A stretch of DNA of 64,000 nucleotides, taken from assembly GCA_021234155.1 (NCBI GenBank), contig JAJEKV010000273.1, positions 122,001 through 186,000 of the forward strand, written 5' to 3'. Under the pieces are notes generated by a model. That model searched no databases. It saw only the letters and a list, made by a program, of their open reading frames with translations, and had not been told where the DNA came from. Below are positions 44,701 to 56,620 of this stretch, piece after piece. Numbering within the stretch: the stretch's first letter is position 1; the number at the start of each line of letters is the position of its first letter. Made by a program: the position numbers and the translations under genes. Origin of the DNA: Isoetes taiwanensis (lineage: Eukaryota > Streptophyta > Lycopodiopsida > Isoetales > Isoetaceae).

Positions 44701-46650
44701 CAGGTGCATCCTAGTCTTGCATTTGCACCTGCTTCAGCATTGCGAATATATTCTTCATATCATCCATTCATCATGAGCTATTATTCATCCATGTGCATTA
44801 TTACGTGAGCTCTCATATGTTTTATTTTCTTGCCATGTGCAGGTGCATTCTAATCTTCCGTTTTTCATTTGCTTGCTATTTTCCATCGACCTTGCAAATT
44901 ATTTTGCATACTATTTCCTCATGGAGTGCTATTCATCTCTATGCACCATTACATTGTTTTTTTTCGTGCTATATTCAAAGCTTCCATTTTCCCCTTGCTT
45001 ACTGTTCAAATTTTCCATCTAAGCCTTCCAAATTTATTTTCCCCATGGGCTGCTATTCATCTCTGTGCAGCATTGCAGCAACTCTCTAATGGTTTATCTT
45101 CTTGCCATGTGCAGGTGCATCCTATTCTTCCATTTTCCATTCGCTTATTGTTGTCCTATTTTCCATTTAAACCTTACAAATTGTTCTTTATACTATTCAT
45201 TCCTCATGGGCTGCTATTCATCTTTGTGCACCACTACAATGTCTCTCCAATGTTTTCTTTCTTCCATGTGCACGTCCATTCTAGCTTCCGTTTTCATTTT
45301 ATTATTGTTGCTCTATTTTTCACAAGCCTTACGAATTTGTTTTCCTCATTGGATGCTATTCATCATTGTGTATCACCATCACCTAGCATCTCTCTAATGT
45401 TTTCTCCTCTTACCATGTGTTGGTGCATTCTATCTTCTATTTCCACTTGATCATTGATTCTATTTCCATTTAAATCTTGCAAATCCTTTTTCGTACATAC
45501 TCATTCCCCATGCAATGCTATTCATCCTTGTATGATGCCAATGATAGCATAACAAAGGTTCTACCTAAGCTAACATTTTCCATTTATTGCTTGTGAAGTA
45601 TCTCATAGAGCATGAGGATAGATTTTCCACTTATTCATCTCAAGAAGACATGCTGGAAAGAAGACCCAAAGAAAGACATTGATGCAACATCAATTAGGCA
45701 TCTCCTTAAGAAAAGATGGATATCAAGACCCCAAGTCAAAGTTTGAAAGATCCCAAATCAAAACTTTAAGATCTCAAGTCAAAATTTGAAGATACCAAGT
45801 CAACATTTGAAGACCCCAAGTTAAAGTCTGAAAGACCCCTTAAGTCGCATAATATTTTGCTTTGTTTCAATCCTTGATACTTTGTTCTTAAGCTAAAAGT
45901 TCATCTAGCCCTACCCCATGGAACCCTATTCTTTTGCCATTATCTATGTCATTTCTCATTCCTTGCCTAGACCATCATCATTTGAAAATCCAAACAATGT
46001 TAAGCAAAAATTTCCATAGTCAAAATACATACACCACCCTTGTGTTCCATTGCTCTAGTCATTCTCTCTTCGAAAAAAAAAAAGGGAGAGAGAGGAACAT
46101 TACTCTTGAGATGCAACTTCAAGGAGAAAAGGAGAGACTAGATTGATGTTGCCAAACATCATGTTTTTTATTACCATTGAATTGACATGATCACCACCAC
46201 ATCATGCATGCCATCATCACATCATTACCATCACCAAAAAATTGACTAGGGAAAATTATGTTTACCATTTTTCTTGTCACCATGTCCAATATGCCATGTC
46301 CCATTCTGTTTGCCAACTCACGTCTATTCTTTCCATGTCCCTCATTTCAAATTATTTTAAACAAAAAAAGGGCTGTCTATACTGAAGTCCTATTTTTTCC
46401 CATGGGTAGCTTGCAAAAAAATATATGGGTTGGGATTTTGAAAATTTGAATTTGAGTTCATTGCGGCCTCTTATTTCTTTAATTCATGCCCTTTATATCA
46501 TTTGACAAATTTACCTAATTATGCTACCCTACTCTATCTATCCTACATTTCCACCAATCCTCCCTCTCCATGTAACATCTCCAGGTGCGTGGAGTGGAAC
46601 ACATGGTGATTCCACACGAAGAAACCATGTCATTAAAAAAAAAAAAAGGT
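44700..46650 (+). repeat. 1.6-kb repeat, copy 2, with extra tandem units
   Basis: Same order as copy 1 (36845-38440), but the leading 145-base units number about five (GTGCAGGTGCATYCTA...). It ends at CCATGTCATT followed by an A-run at 46634. It lies between the GC-rich LRR tract and the LRR tail fragment, so it or its carrier probably split the NLR gene. Confidence 0.8.
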
Positions 46651-47745
46651 CTATTGCCACATTTTGGCAGGATAGAAGAGCCATGTACATGATTTACATC
46701 TTTGGCTAACATCTGGATTGACACATGTGTGCATGAGCTAATCAAGCAACAAAAATGAAGACATCCATCTTTGAAGACTCATAGAAGACATTTATGATGA
46801 AGAACCAAGGGAGGATATTGATTGGGCATCATACAAGGATTGCAAGGAGGTTAAGATTCAAGCAGAGCATATGTGAAGGATTTGAGTTTGAAGACCTCAT
46901 TTGTCAAAGTTTGGAAGACTCCTCAAGGTTTATTGGCATGTGGCTACATCCAAGTTATTTTGGCATGAATTCCATTTTTCAAAGCTTTTTTCACAATTCC
47001 CTAGGTTCTACCATCTTGATTCCACTCATGAAATACCCCACACCTCGTGCTTTCGATTGGTCTCCCTGGACGATAAAAATACTATTCTATTCTTTTCTTT
47101 TCATGCACCATTACCATTTTCCCAAGCCAAAAGTTTTTGGCAAAGTTCTTTTTTTCTAGTCAAAACATATCACACACCCACTCTTGAGAAAATGCAAAAA
47201 ATTCCATCAAATTTGGCCAGTCCTAAGGTCTAAGGTCATATTCTCTCTCTAGAAATAAAACTAGAGAGAAATTTATGCAAAAATTCTAATGTATATGTGC
47301 AAAAGTGCCAAATCATCCTCATCATCATCAAATGTATCCACATCATCACCAAAGTACATCCACCTCACCATACATTTGTCACCCACCTCATCACCACGTC
47401 ATAAAACGTTTTGACTAGAAAAAAATTGTTTTGCCACCTTGCTTGCCACATCAGCATCCCATTGTGCCATGTCATCACTTGTTTGCCACATCACTCCCTA
47501 GCCTTGCCACATCACCAAATTAGACCTCATTATATACCCAAAAATCAAGATGTTATTTTTGCAAAAAAGATTCTTTCATCTTAAACAACATCAAAATAGA
47601 TGCTATTTGGAAAAAATAAATTTTGAAGAAGACCTAGTTATGACCTTCAAATTCCATTTCTTCAGGATCATGCCATATTTGGAAAAGTAAAAAAAATTCC
47701 TAATTGGGATTGATTGAAATATTGCTATATGATGTCCTATTCAAT
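46651..47745. other. No gene recognised; simple CATCAC-rich text
   Basis: Includes a partial arm of the 33304-type miniature element (47055-47095) and low-complexity CATCATC/CACCTCACC text at 47310-47460. No domain is visible. Confidence 0.45.
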
Positions 47746-47749
47746 GAAA

Positions 47750-48135
47750 ATCCATTCTTTTGGCAAGTTCCATTACAAGCTAAAGATATCTAAGCAAAAT
47801 TTGGCAAGACAATTCGACTATTGTCTCAAAACTCTCAGTTTTATAAATTTTCTTGCACTTAAACAGGTAATTACATTTCTCATTCTCAAAGGTATTGTCA
47901 AATTCCCAGTCTTAAATGATTTTTTGCTCGAAACTATTCAAACCTTGGAAGAATGCAATGCTTTAATATAACTTCGTTTAGGGGGTGCAACGGTCGGCAT
48001 TGACTTAATCCAAATGGAAAAAGTGACAGTGAGGTAGCAATTCAGAACATTGGAGCTGAACGGGAAAATGGAGATTAAAAATCTGGATTTCTACACATCT
48101 TACTGCGAGTCACATCTTGGTAGAACCATATCTAT
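47750..48135 (+). pseudogene. LRR C-terminal fragment, probably the NLR tail
   Basis: One frame reads CLKTLSFINFLALKQVITFL, LKGIVKFPVLNDFLLETIQT and LEECNALI, then a stop, then LRLGGATVGIDLIQMEK, another stop, then TLELNGKMEIKNLDFYTS. Leucine spacing and phrases such as LKTLSFINF and LEELxxL are typical of terminal LRRs of plant NLRs. Composition is AT-rich like the NB-ARC exons and unlike the GC-rich tract. Orientation and order fit the tail of the gene starting at 39476. Two in-frame stops mark it as broken. Confidence 0.55.
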
Positions 48136-49730
48136 GAACTTCCACCTATGTTGATTGTGTAAGTCAGGTTAGGCAAAGGTAACTGGCTGATCAGATCTGA
48201 CTTATCATTACAATGTTTGAATATCATGCCCAAGTAGTGAAATGCCTGCGATTCATGCTTTTGAACTTAATGATCCAATGGTTGGGATGGTATTTTGCAC
48301 AAGCAAATTATGAGCTTGGCTCAGACTAAATATAAACATGGGAAGATTTGGAAGATATGGGCCAGATTCCACTATCATATCATGGTTTTAATAATGTATT
48401 ACCTTGCAGGAATGGGCATAGTCCAATATTTTTCAGGTCCATACAGAGCATGCAAACATAAATGAAATAACTGACCTCTGGTCTCTTGAATGTATGTAAG
48501 TCTTCACGCATCTTCTAAACTTATTACTTATTGCAGATGACATAAGAATTCAGGTACATCACTGCAAGCACACAGAATAGAGCGCGCAAATATTATGTAT
48601 GCAACTTGAAACTGATTCAAAAGTATTTGGAAATGGATCTGAAAATGCTGTGTTTGTGAGGTATCAGGTCCAACGATTTATAATGGAAAGCTTTGTTAGA
48701 GTTAAAAGGCCAAGAATGAAGTGGCTCAATCTTTATTTCACCCTACAGTGTTGTACAAAATTCTAGCTTTACATTCTCTATTTGGCGTGTGGCAAAGAAC
48801 TTTGCTGGGAAATTATCAGAATAATGTGTCAGGTTGATGCATGTTGTCTTGGTTGTTAATTGTCATTTGTCTACAGCAACATATTTATAGATGAAGCATT
48901 TGCAATTCCCATAAAGAAGGAATCGGACAAAAGGCTCTTCTTATAAGCGAATTCATTTTGAAAAGTTTTGAATTTAATTCTCCTCTTTAAATGACTATCT
49001 TTTAGATCTTGCTGAGCTGCTACTCTTAGCGTGGCAGAAATGCCATGGCATGTTGAAAAATTATGCACAAAGGAAAGCGTGGAAAGGTATTTCATAGCAT
49101 GGAGCTTATTGAAAGAAAAAAAATTATTGCTTCAAGGATTGCACATCTTTTCTGGGACACATGCATGATGCAGGAAAAGGGCCACTGCAGTAAACAATCT
49201 ATTTTGAATGATAATTTTATTCGCCCTTTTTGTTTTTTTTTTAGATGTTTGATTGCTAACCAGAATGGAAAACCAAGTATATACGTATGGAATGCTGTCG
49301 CTTCTACAACAAGCGACGTGATTCCAGAAGGCAGTTTTCACGCATTAGATTTGTTATGTTTATAGTATTATCTTTAAAGCATTTGCACTTGATCATGGCA
49401 GATTGATTCATAATCCAATCATCGATGATGAAGTTTTTCATGCGTTAGAGTTAATAATTATGGTTAAAGCCTAAACTAACCTTGCAAGAAGGATGGAAAA
49501 CCAATACTCCAAGTTTCACTTTACCAAATCTATGCAATGCACAACATCATCTCCATAGCTAGATCAAGCAAAATACTCTGTCTCAATACACCGTCTCTCC
49601 GTTCTCCCCTCTGCTCAGATAACACAGTGATGATAATACCTCCACAATGCATATGTGCAAATATCCTGCACGCGTGCATGTGCGTATATCACTCTATATA
49701 CGGTATACTATCTTCTATACCACCTCAATA
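48136..49730. other. No gene recognised
   Basis: The best frame (plus, 49063-49365, 100 codons, ending ...YVWNAVASTTSDVIPEGS) matches nothing I know. It could be 3' sequence of the NLR locus. Confidence 0.4.
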
Positions 49731-49734
49731 GTGG

Positions 49735-49805
49735 TGAGTGTGGTTACTGTGATGAGTGGTGAGTGGTGACGAGTGTGGTGAGTGGTGACCACCCCAACAG
49801 TGGTG
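49735..49805. repeat. TGTGGTGA-type minisatellite
   Basis: GTGGTGAGTGGTGA-like units repeat imperfectly. A related 9-base series sits inside the gypsy coding region at 52933-53095, so this may be the 3' non-coding part of the same element. Confidence 0.7.
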
Positions 49806-50199
49806 ACCATAGTGGGAAAATGTGCCACTCCGTGGCGGAGAACCCACAACAAAATATACTAATATGGTCATTGGGATATATCCCCAGATGACACACTTAC
49901 ATGGATGTTTAGAAAGAAAATTACCCTCAAATCCAAATAACTGGTACAAAACACATTGGTCTAAAATGATAGTGACGAAACAGAGCCTCTGTAACTGTGG
50001 CAAATTTTGAAAGCTGATTTCTTGAGTTCCAGACCTCCGCTTGACCTGCACCATAGCTCGTTAGATTCGTATCGCCGAAACACATCTTTTGATGTAGGAT
50101 AGATTGTGTATTATAGAATGGTCACCATCTGTTTTTGTTTTTACAGAAAAACGACCTGCTGTAACCCAAAAGTTCTCCATAAATTCTCTGTAATTGAAG

Positions 50200-51420
50200 C
50201 TATGCCAAATCTGAATCCCTTAGAATAGCACTTCTCTTTCAAAATAAGGCCTGGGATCCTTGCCATTTCTAGAATTAGGCAACAATTCCCTTTCTGGAGT
50301 CATCAAGTAGAAAGCCCCACCTGGTACCTCTTTATCAATCAGAAATGGGCCTTCCCATGGGCTTTGAAATTTAGATAGATGCTGCTTAGTGGTCCTGCAC
50401 AACACCGCAACAAATCATCCATCCTATTATGCACTTGATTTGTAGTTGGAACTTCTCCTAAATTCTCATAATAAGGTAACTCCACAAATGAACACAAAGG
50501 AATGTCCAAATGAATAGGCATCACAGCTTGCACTCCATAAACCAATTCAAATGATCCTGTAGCCAACTTGTAAGTACACCTGAAACTCCATAAGGCACCT
50601 GTCAAAGCTTCATGCCAATTTCTTTGATTATCCTTCACTGTTTTAGCCAATATAGCTTTCAAAATTTTGTTAATAGACTCAGCTTGCCCATTTCCTTGTG
50701 GATAATAAGCAAAAGCTTGTACATATTGAACACCAATCTTTTCTGTTAACTGAGCTACTACTTTCTCCGTGAAATGAGTTCCCCGATCCGACAAAAGAAT
50801 GGTTGGAACACCAAACCGAGAAATCAAATTGTGATAAAGAAAGCTTATTGTGGTATTTTCTGTAGCATGCTTTACTGGAATTGCTTCTACCCACTTCGTA
50901 AACATACATGTGGCTGCCAAAATATACTTATGACCTTTGGAAGATGGAGGATTGATAGGCCCAATGTAATCCAATCCCCACATATGAAACGGACCAACGC
51001 TCAAAATAGGATGGAATGGCATATTATTGTGGCCTATTAATTGTTTATGCCTTTGACACTTCTCACATTTGCTAACAAAGTCTCTAGTATCCTTATAAAG
51101 TGTTGGCCAATAATATCCCCAATGAAGGATCTTCCTAGCTGTGGTTCTGGCTGCAAAATGCCCCTGACAATCATGTGCTTGCTGCGACAAATCATGAGTT
51201 TGCTGACCAATAACACATCTTAATAAGAGACCTTCCATAGTCCTCTTATAAAGAATAGCCTCATGCACCACATAACCAGCTGCTTGTACTCTCAGAGTAT
51301 GCTTTTGTTGCTTTGAAAATGATGAAGGATAAGTCTGATCTTTTAAATACCTATATATATTAGCATACCAAAGATCCACGGTCTCAATGAACCCTTGTAA
51401 TACTCCATTATCCTGAAATA
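50200..51420 (-). pseudogene. Ty3/gypsy integrase
   Basis: The frame at 50339-51379 has the HHCC zinc-binding module (QAHDCQGHFAARTT ... CEKCQRHK), then the DDE core: GLDYIGP, LSDRGTHF and GQAESINK supply the two Asp and the Glu. After a frameshift near 50400, the C-terminal part continues (FQSPWEGPFLIDKEVPGGAF, then DPRPYFE), typical of the SH3-like tail. It inserts reverse-transcribed DNA into the host genome. The core is nearly intact and the frameshift separates only the tail. No chromodomain is seen. Confidence 0.9.
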
Positions 51421-51442
51421 CTACTTGCTGGTCTGTTTCCTC

Positions 51443-52099
51443 TTATATTTCAGCACCACTTCTCAAATAGGCACTTGGATTATGAGCTCCTTGAGCCATC
51501 TTAACATACTTCAACTCAAACTCTTGCATGATAAGAGCCCACCTTGTAAATTTAGGATCTTGGACCGCCTTATTGTAAATGCATGGCAACAGGTTCATAT
51601 CCATATGAATGTAGACATACTGTACATTTGTTGAATTCCATTGTGAAGGAAGAAGATAATGTCTAAATTTGGTCAAGGCCCACTTCAATGCCAACCCAAG
51701 ATGCTCCACATAAGTCCATTTCTACTCTTGTAGAGCTAACAACCTGCTAGCATAGTAATTCACATCATAATGCTTTTGCTGATTTTTCTGATATAGTGTG
51801 ACAGCCAAAGCTTGCTCCCAAACTGTAAAGAATAAATGAAATGGCACACTCATTCTTGGAGGAATCAGCAAAGTTCTCTCCTTCAATTGTCCAAGGCACC
51901 ATTCAAATGCTTCTTGAGCGTCCTCCTTCCATCTAAAATTCTGCCCTTGCTTCATACAATCCACAAGTGGCTGGGTTATTTTAGCAAAATTGTGCAAATA
52001 CCTCCTACTAAAACAGAGTTGGTCATATAAGCTTCTCACTTGGGATACATTTGTAGGTGGTTTCACCTTCTCCAAGGCTGCAATCTTACCATGTTCCAC
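51443..52099 (-). pseudogene. Gypsy RT thumb and RNase H
   Basis: The frame at 51722-52099 carries RRYLHNFAKITQPL, FRWKEDAQEAFEWCLGQLKE and LALTLYQK-like text, with QKHYDVNYYASRLL. These are the reverse-transcriptase connection and the first RNase H segment. The second frame (51443-51709) continues with WALTKFRHYLLP, ARWALIMQEFE-like text and GAHNPSAYL. A stop at 51722 breaks the polyprotein. Confidence 0.8.
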
Positions 52100-52830
52100 T
52101 TATAACCGCTTTTCTAAAACATAATTGCCCAATAGTTTTCCTCCTCTAGTGAAGAAAATACACTTAGTAGGATTCAAACTTATGTCATACAATCGGCATC
52201 TTTCAAGAACTTTTCTGAGATGATCCAAATGATCCCTTCTTGGATTCGAAAACACTGTTAAGTCATCTATAAAGACTCTCAAAAATTCTAAAATATCATG
52301 AAGAGCATATGTCATAGCTCGCTAAAATGTGGCTGGAGCATTTGTGAGGCCAAAAGGTAATACCTTATAAGCATAGATGCGAAAAGGTGTTCGAAAAGCC
52401 GTCATTGCTTGATGTGGTGGATAGATTTGGATCTAATTATATCTTGAGTAACCATCCAAGAAAGAATAGGCCTAATTTCCTGCAACAATATCCAACAAGG
52501 TGTCTATGAATGGTGTAGGAAAATGATCTCTTTTGGTAGCTTTGTTAAGATCCCTGTAATCAATGCATACTCGGATTGAGTTATTTGGCTTTCTCACTGG
52601 TACACTAGAATTGATCCAATCTGAGTTTGGCAATGGTACAATAAATCCCACCTCCAAAAGCTTCATGACTTCAACCTTTACTTGCTCCTCTATGGCTGGA
52701 CTCATTCTCCTTTGAGCTTGTTGGACTGGTTTTGATCCTTGTTTCAAATCAATGGTATGAACCACAGTCTCTGGTGGAATGCCTTTCAATTCTTTGTAAT
52801 TTCTTGCCAAAACATCCATGAATTCTCTTA
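52100..52830 (-). pseudogene. Gypsy reverse transcriptase
   Basis: VEVMKLLEVGFIVPLPNSDW, VPVRKPNNSIRVCIDYRDLN, then (in a damaged segment) AFRTPFRIYAYKVLPFGLTN, and VFIDDLTVFS with the FIDD form of the active site. Stops near 52316 and 52470 interrupt the frame. Confidence 0.85.
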
Positions 52831-52839
52831 ACAAAGATA

Positions 52840-53110
52840 TCAAATCACGTTCCTCCTCTTGAGTAAGATCTCCTCCAATAGTAACCAATTCTTCTTGATT
52901 TCCTTGAGAAATATTGATGTTCTTGACGGAATGTGGTGATTGTGGTGCATGTGGTGATTGTGGTGAACGTGTTGACTGTGGTGAATGTGGTGAGTGTGAT
53001 GAATGTGGTGCGTGTGATGACTGTGGTGACTGTAATAGATGTGATGCATGTGATGACTGTGGTGTATGTGGTGACTGTGATGACTGTGGTGAACATGAAC
53101 TGATCTGATT
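52840..53110 (-). repeat. In-frame 9-bp minisatellite coding a Pro/Gln/Ser/His linker
   Basis: Repeats of TGTGGTGAY-type 9-base units (plus strand, 52933-53095) translate on the minus strand to PQS/PHS/PHA triplets, nearly twenty in a row (QSSQSPHTPQSSHASH...). They lie in frame between the extra RNase H and the reverse transcriptase, so they form a flexible linker of the polyprotein. Confidence 0.85.
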
Positions 53111-53139
53111 TACCTCATCCTCCAGAATGTGTGCATGCC

Positions 53140-53530
53140 ACCAAGTTGTTTGCACCATTGCCGATTGTGCTAAAGCATCTGCCACACAGTTTTGTTCTCT
53201 TATCACAATGCACTGCTAAAAAGAGGACTTCAAATCCATGGCTTGTTGATGTAAGGCTCTCTCAAATTAGCACTTAAAACCTGAAATTGATCCATAAGTT
53301 GTTGATACACCAACAAAGAGTCTCGAAAAATAGTCAAACAATTAACATGCTTCTTCTTTGCCAAAGTCATCCCTTGAATAAGTGCATGATATTCAGCCTC
53401 ATTATTACTGCTTGCATTGCATGGCATACTCAATGTAACAATCTTCTTCTTATGCCCATATATCAGAAATACTCCTACACCTCCATAACTCTTGAGCTTA
53501 GAGAATGCACCATCAAAATACATTTGTCCT
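53140..53530 (-). pseudogene. Extra (archaeal-type) RNase H upstream of RT
   Basis: MYFDGAFSKLKSYGGVGVFL, NNEAEYHALIQGM, IFRDSLLVYQQL and, after a frameshift near 53225, QNCVADALAQSA supply the four acidic residues (D, E, D, D) of an RNase H fold. This resembles the second RNase H of Tat-lineage gypsy elements (RVT_3-like). In most plant Tat elements I know, this domain follows the reverse transcriptase/RNase H; here it precedes it. It would remove RNA from RNA/DNA hybrids. Confidence 0.75.
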
Positions 53531-53714
53531 TATATAGTGGGTTGATTTCTGTTTACCCCATCCATGCTTGATAATCAACATCTCTACTTGATCTTGATCA
53601 ATATCTTGCTGAAATAAAGTCTCAGCAATGGGTCTTTGAATGGACTCCTCTTGCATATTTACAAGAGTCTCTTGTAACTCACCTTCACCAATACTTTCAA
53701 GTCTTTGGATATAC

Positions 53715-54300
53715 TTATACGCAAACTTTTCTTTGTAAATGACATATTTCTGAAATTTGGGTACCTTTTAACCACTTGTACAAAGTATTATCTTCCTTGT
53801 CACCCACTTCCAAGACATGAAAACAACTAAGACCTTGCTGCCCTGACACCATAGCATTCTCTGTGCTGATTTGTAACTGCGGGCTGCTTAAAGAAGGATT
53901 CCAAAGAAAGGTACCTTTTGCTGATTTCAGAGGATGATCTATAGTAACCTTGTGTTCTCCTTGAAAGATGTTCATTTCGCGCTTCCTCCATGAAGTCTCG
54001 GCTTGTACGTCATCTAACCATGTACGACTCAGCAACAAAGTATAAGTTTCAACGTGCATACTCTCTGGAAATTTCAAAACCATGAAATCCAAGATTGCTT
54101 CCACCTCATAAACCTTGCGTAAGACATTTCTTATGACTTCCATAGGCTGCACCTTCATTTGATTGAATGCTTTGAACATCGTAGTTGTCGATTCCATCGT
54201 TTTCAATCTAACTTGAAGCATTATGTGGTAAGGCATTACATTCACTCCGCTGTCGGTATCTATGTTGGCGTCTTTGACTAAATATCCATTAATACTTACA
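53715..54300 (-). pseudogene. Gypsy aspartic protease region
   Basis: The frame opens with DTDSGVNVMPYHIM (54242-54262 for the core), a variant of the DTGxxxNV(M/I) active site, followed by VIRNVLRKVYEVEAILDFMV and LLLSRTWLDDVQA, the flap and hydrophobic parts of plant gypsy proteases. It would process the Gag-Pol polyprotein. A stop at 53715 and the empty interval 53531-53714 separate it from the RNase H. Confidence 0.75.
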
Positions 54301-55340
54301 TCACAAAGAAATGGCCCTGGATCCTTGGATTGCCGGGCTGGTGGCTATTCTACTCTTATTGGTTTCATTTGAGATGATTTGTTGGACTAAAATTTCTGAT
54401 TTTGTTCTTCCCCCTAACTCTTGCAACAAATTTGGAGAATAATGCATCAACTGCTCAAGAGTAAGTGTAACTTTAGTGGCCAAAACTTGGCTGATCACAT
54501 CATCTTCATTTTGAATTTCCTCATGCACCATAGGAGGTATCACTATGGGCTGATTTTCTTCTATAGACTGAAACTGTTCTCTGGGAAGCACATTGAATTG
54601 CACCTTCTTAGGTGCTGACACCTTCAAAGCCTTTGGAAAACAGGTCTTAGTCTTCTCTGCAATTGGCACTACTCTTGGTTCTTGAACCACCTTTTGTGAT
54701 CTTGTAACCGCATTTACTTCTCTAATCTCTTCTTCTTGCTGAAATGGATCATTCTCCACCTCAGCAAATCCACAATTTACTACTGATTTTGCCTTCTCTT
54801 GCGTCTTAAGCTCCTCAATAAGAGCCTTAACTTGAGGATTATCAATGTACTGAACGCGAACATCATTATTAGGAAGAGGTACTGATTTAAACACTTGCTG
54901 CCTTGGTGGATACTTGTTGGTTGCCCATTCTGGTTTCCCATGGATTTTCCAACAAGTACTCTCATCATGCTTGAATTTATCACATAACTTGCAATACAAA
55001 TGAGTCTTACTTGGATACCATCCCTGTTTTGGCTGCACCATTTGTGTGGAACTGATTGGAGCTTGTTGGGCAATTGGAGCTTGTGGCATTATTGGCACTT
55101 GTGGCATGATAGGTGCTGCTTGCATTGGTTGAATAGGAATAGGTGGTGCTTGTTGCATAACAGCAAATACCGCTCAAAGAATCTCTTCTTCCTACATTCT
55201 TGACCATTATGACCTTTTATTTGGCATCTTGAGCAGAATTTCAGCAATCTACATGTAGTATCAGAATGTCCAATAGACCCACAATACTCACAAGTAATAA
55301 ACTAAACCTCCCTTGGCTTCCCACCAATTGTAAGCTTAGA
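54301..55340 (-). pseudogene. Gypsy Gag C-terminal part with zinc knuckles
   Basis: Two CCHC knuckles (CEYCGSIGHSDTTC and CSRCQIKGHNGQEC, about 55300-55200) lie in one frame. A proline/glutamine-rich segment follows (PIPIQPMQAAPIMPQVPIMP), then a third knuckle CKLCDKFKHDESTC (near 54950-54998) and a charged tail to 54301. Gag packages the element RNA. The N-terminal Gag and the 5' LTR are missing: the element breaks near 55340, where a PPR sequence of the opposite strand begins. Confidence 0.75.
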
Positions 55341-56620
55341 AATCTTGATGGTAAAGTTATTCATGCCTATGTTATCAAGAGTAGTTTAGACTTAAATGTT
55401 GTTTTGGAGACTGCAATTGTTAATATGTATGGAAAATGTGGGAATGCTGAGGAGGCTCGAAGGATTTTTTGTAGGATGCATCAACGTGATGATGTTTCAT
55501 GGAATACCATGATTGGCATATATGCCGAATGTGGAGATCCAAAAGGAGGTCTAGAATTAGTCAGACTAATGCCTTCAGAAGGAATACTGCCAAATAAGAT
55601 CACCTTCCTTGGCATTTTAGATTCTCATTAGCATCAACCAAGGTAAAGTAATTCATGCTAGTATTTTGAGTGCTGCATATGAAAGAGATGTCATTATGGC
55701 TACATCCTTGGTTCATATGTATGATGGTAATCTGGACGATGCGGAAAAAATCTTCTGCAATATGCTTTATAGAAATGTTGTGTCATGGACTGCCATGATA
55801 GCAGTCTATGCACAGCATGGATATGGAAAGGATTCACTAAAACTCCTTGAAAAAATGCAGTTGCAAGGTATAAAGCCTAACGAGATTACCTTTATCATTT
55901 GTACTAGATGCATGCAAAGAACTTAATGGTCTTGAGATTGGTAAGTTTATACACAACTGATCTTGGAAAAGGGCTTCCACTCGGACATTGTCCCGCAAAA
56001 TGCCCTTCTTCATATGTATAGCAAGTGTGGAAGTTTGGAAGATGCCGAAGTGTCTTTAAACTTTTTCATAAAAATCGTCATATCATGGAATGCCATGATA
56101 GCAACATATTCTCAAAGATGGATTTGGCATGGAAGCCCTCCAACACTTCCAGCAGATGCAGCAGAAAAAAACACAAAGCCGCACAAGGTCACCTTCGTAA
56201 GTGTCCTTTCTGCATGCAGCTTAATGGTTTTGTGGATGAGGGCTCAAATTCTTCTTGTCTATGGGAAGGAACTATGGCATAGAACGTACAGCAGAACATT
56301 ATGGATGCATGATTGATCTTCTTGGGCAAGCTGGGCATTTGAGGGAAGCAGATGTTTTCATCAAAACAATGCCTTTCCAACCTGATGTTGTTGCTTGGAA
56401 GGCCTTGCTTGGTGCTTGCAGGATTTATGGAGACATGGAATGTGGAAAGCATGCAAACCAAAAAGATTACATAAATTAGATCCGTTATTGTACAGTTGCT
56501 TATGTAAATTTTGCAAATATTTGTGCCACATGATAGATGGTCCGATACCAAATTCTAATTTTAAGGACAAACTGCTACTTGAATATGAGTGTGGGGAAAG
56601 CATCATAAAAGAACCAAATG
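55330..56620 (+). pseudogene. PLS-class PPR protein relic
   Basis: Successive PPR motifs: NLDGKVIHAYVIKS, LETAIVNMYGKCGNAEEARR, DDVSWNTMIGIYAECGD; then ATSLVHMYDGNLDDAEKIF, VVSWTAMIAVYAQHGYGKD; then QNALLHMYSKCGSLEDAE and ISWNAMIATYSQ; then the E-domain entry HYGCMIDLLGQAGHLREAD and VAWKALLGACRIYGDMECGK. Such proteins bind single RNAs in chloroplasts or mitochondria, and PLS types guide C-to-U editing. Stops or frameshifts near 55630, 55925, 56100 and 56479 break it. No DYW domain follows. Its 5' end is lost at the gypsy junction. Confidence 0.85.

Noticed and set aside
36845-46650. The two 1.6-kb repeats as the LTRs of one giant retrotransposon carrying the NLR gene
   Set aside because: No gag-pol, primer site or TG...CA ends lie between or at them. 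Copies differ in tandem-unit number and end in A-runs, so dispersed repeats are more likely.
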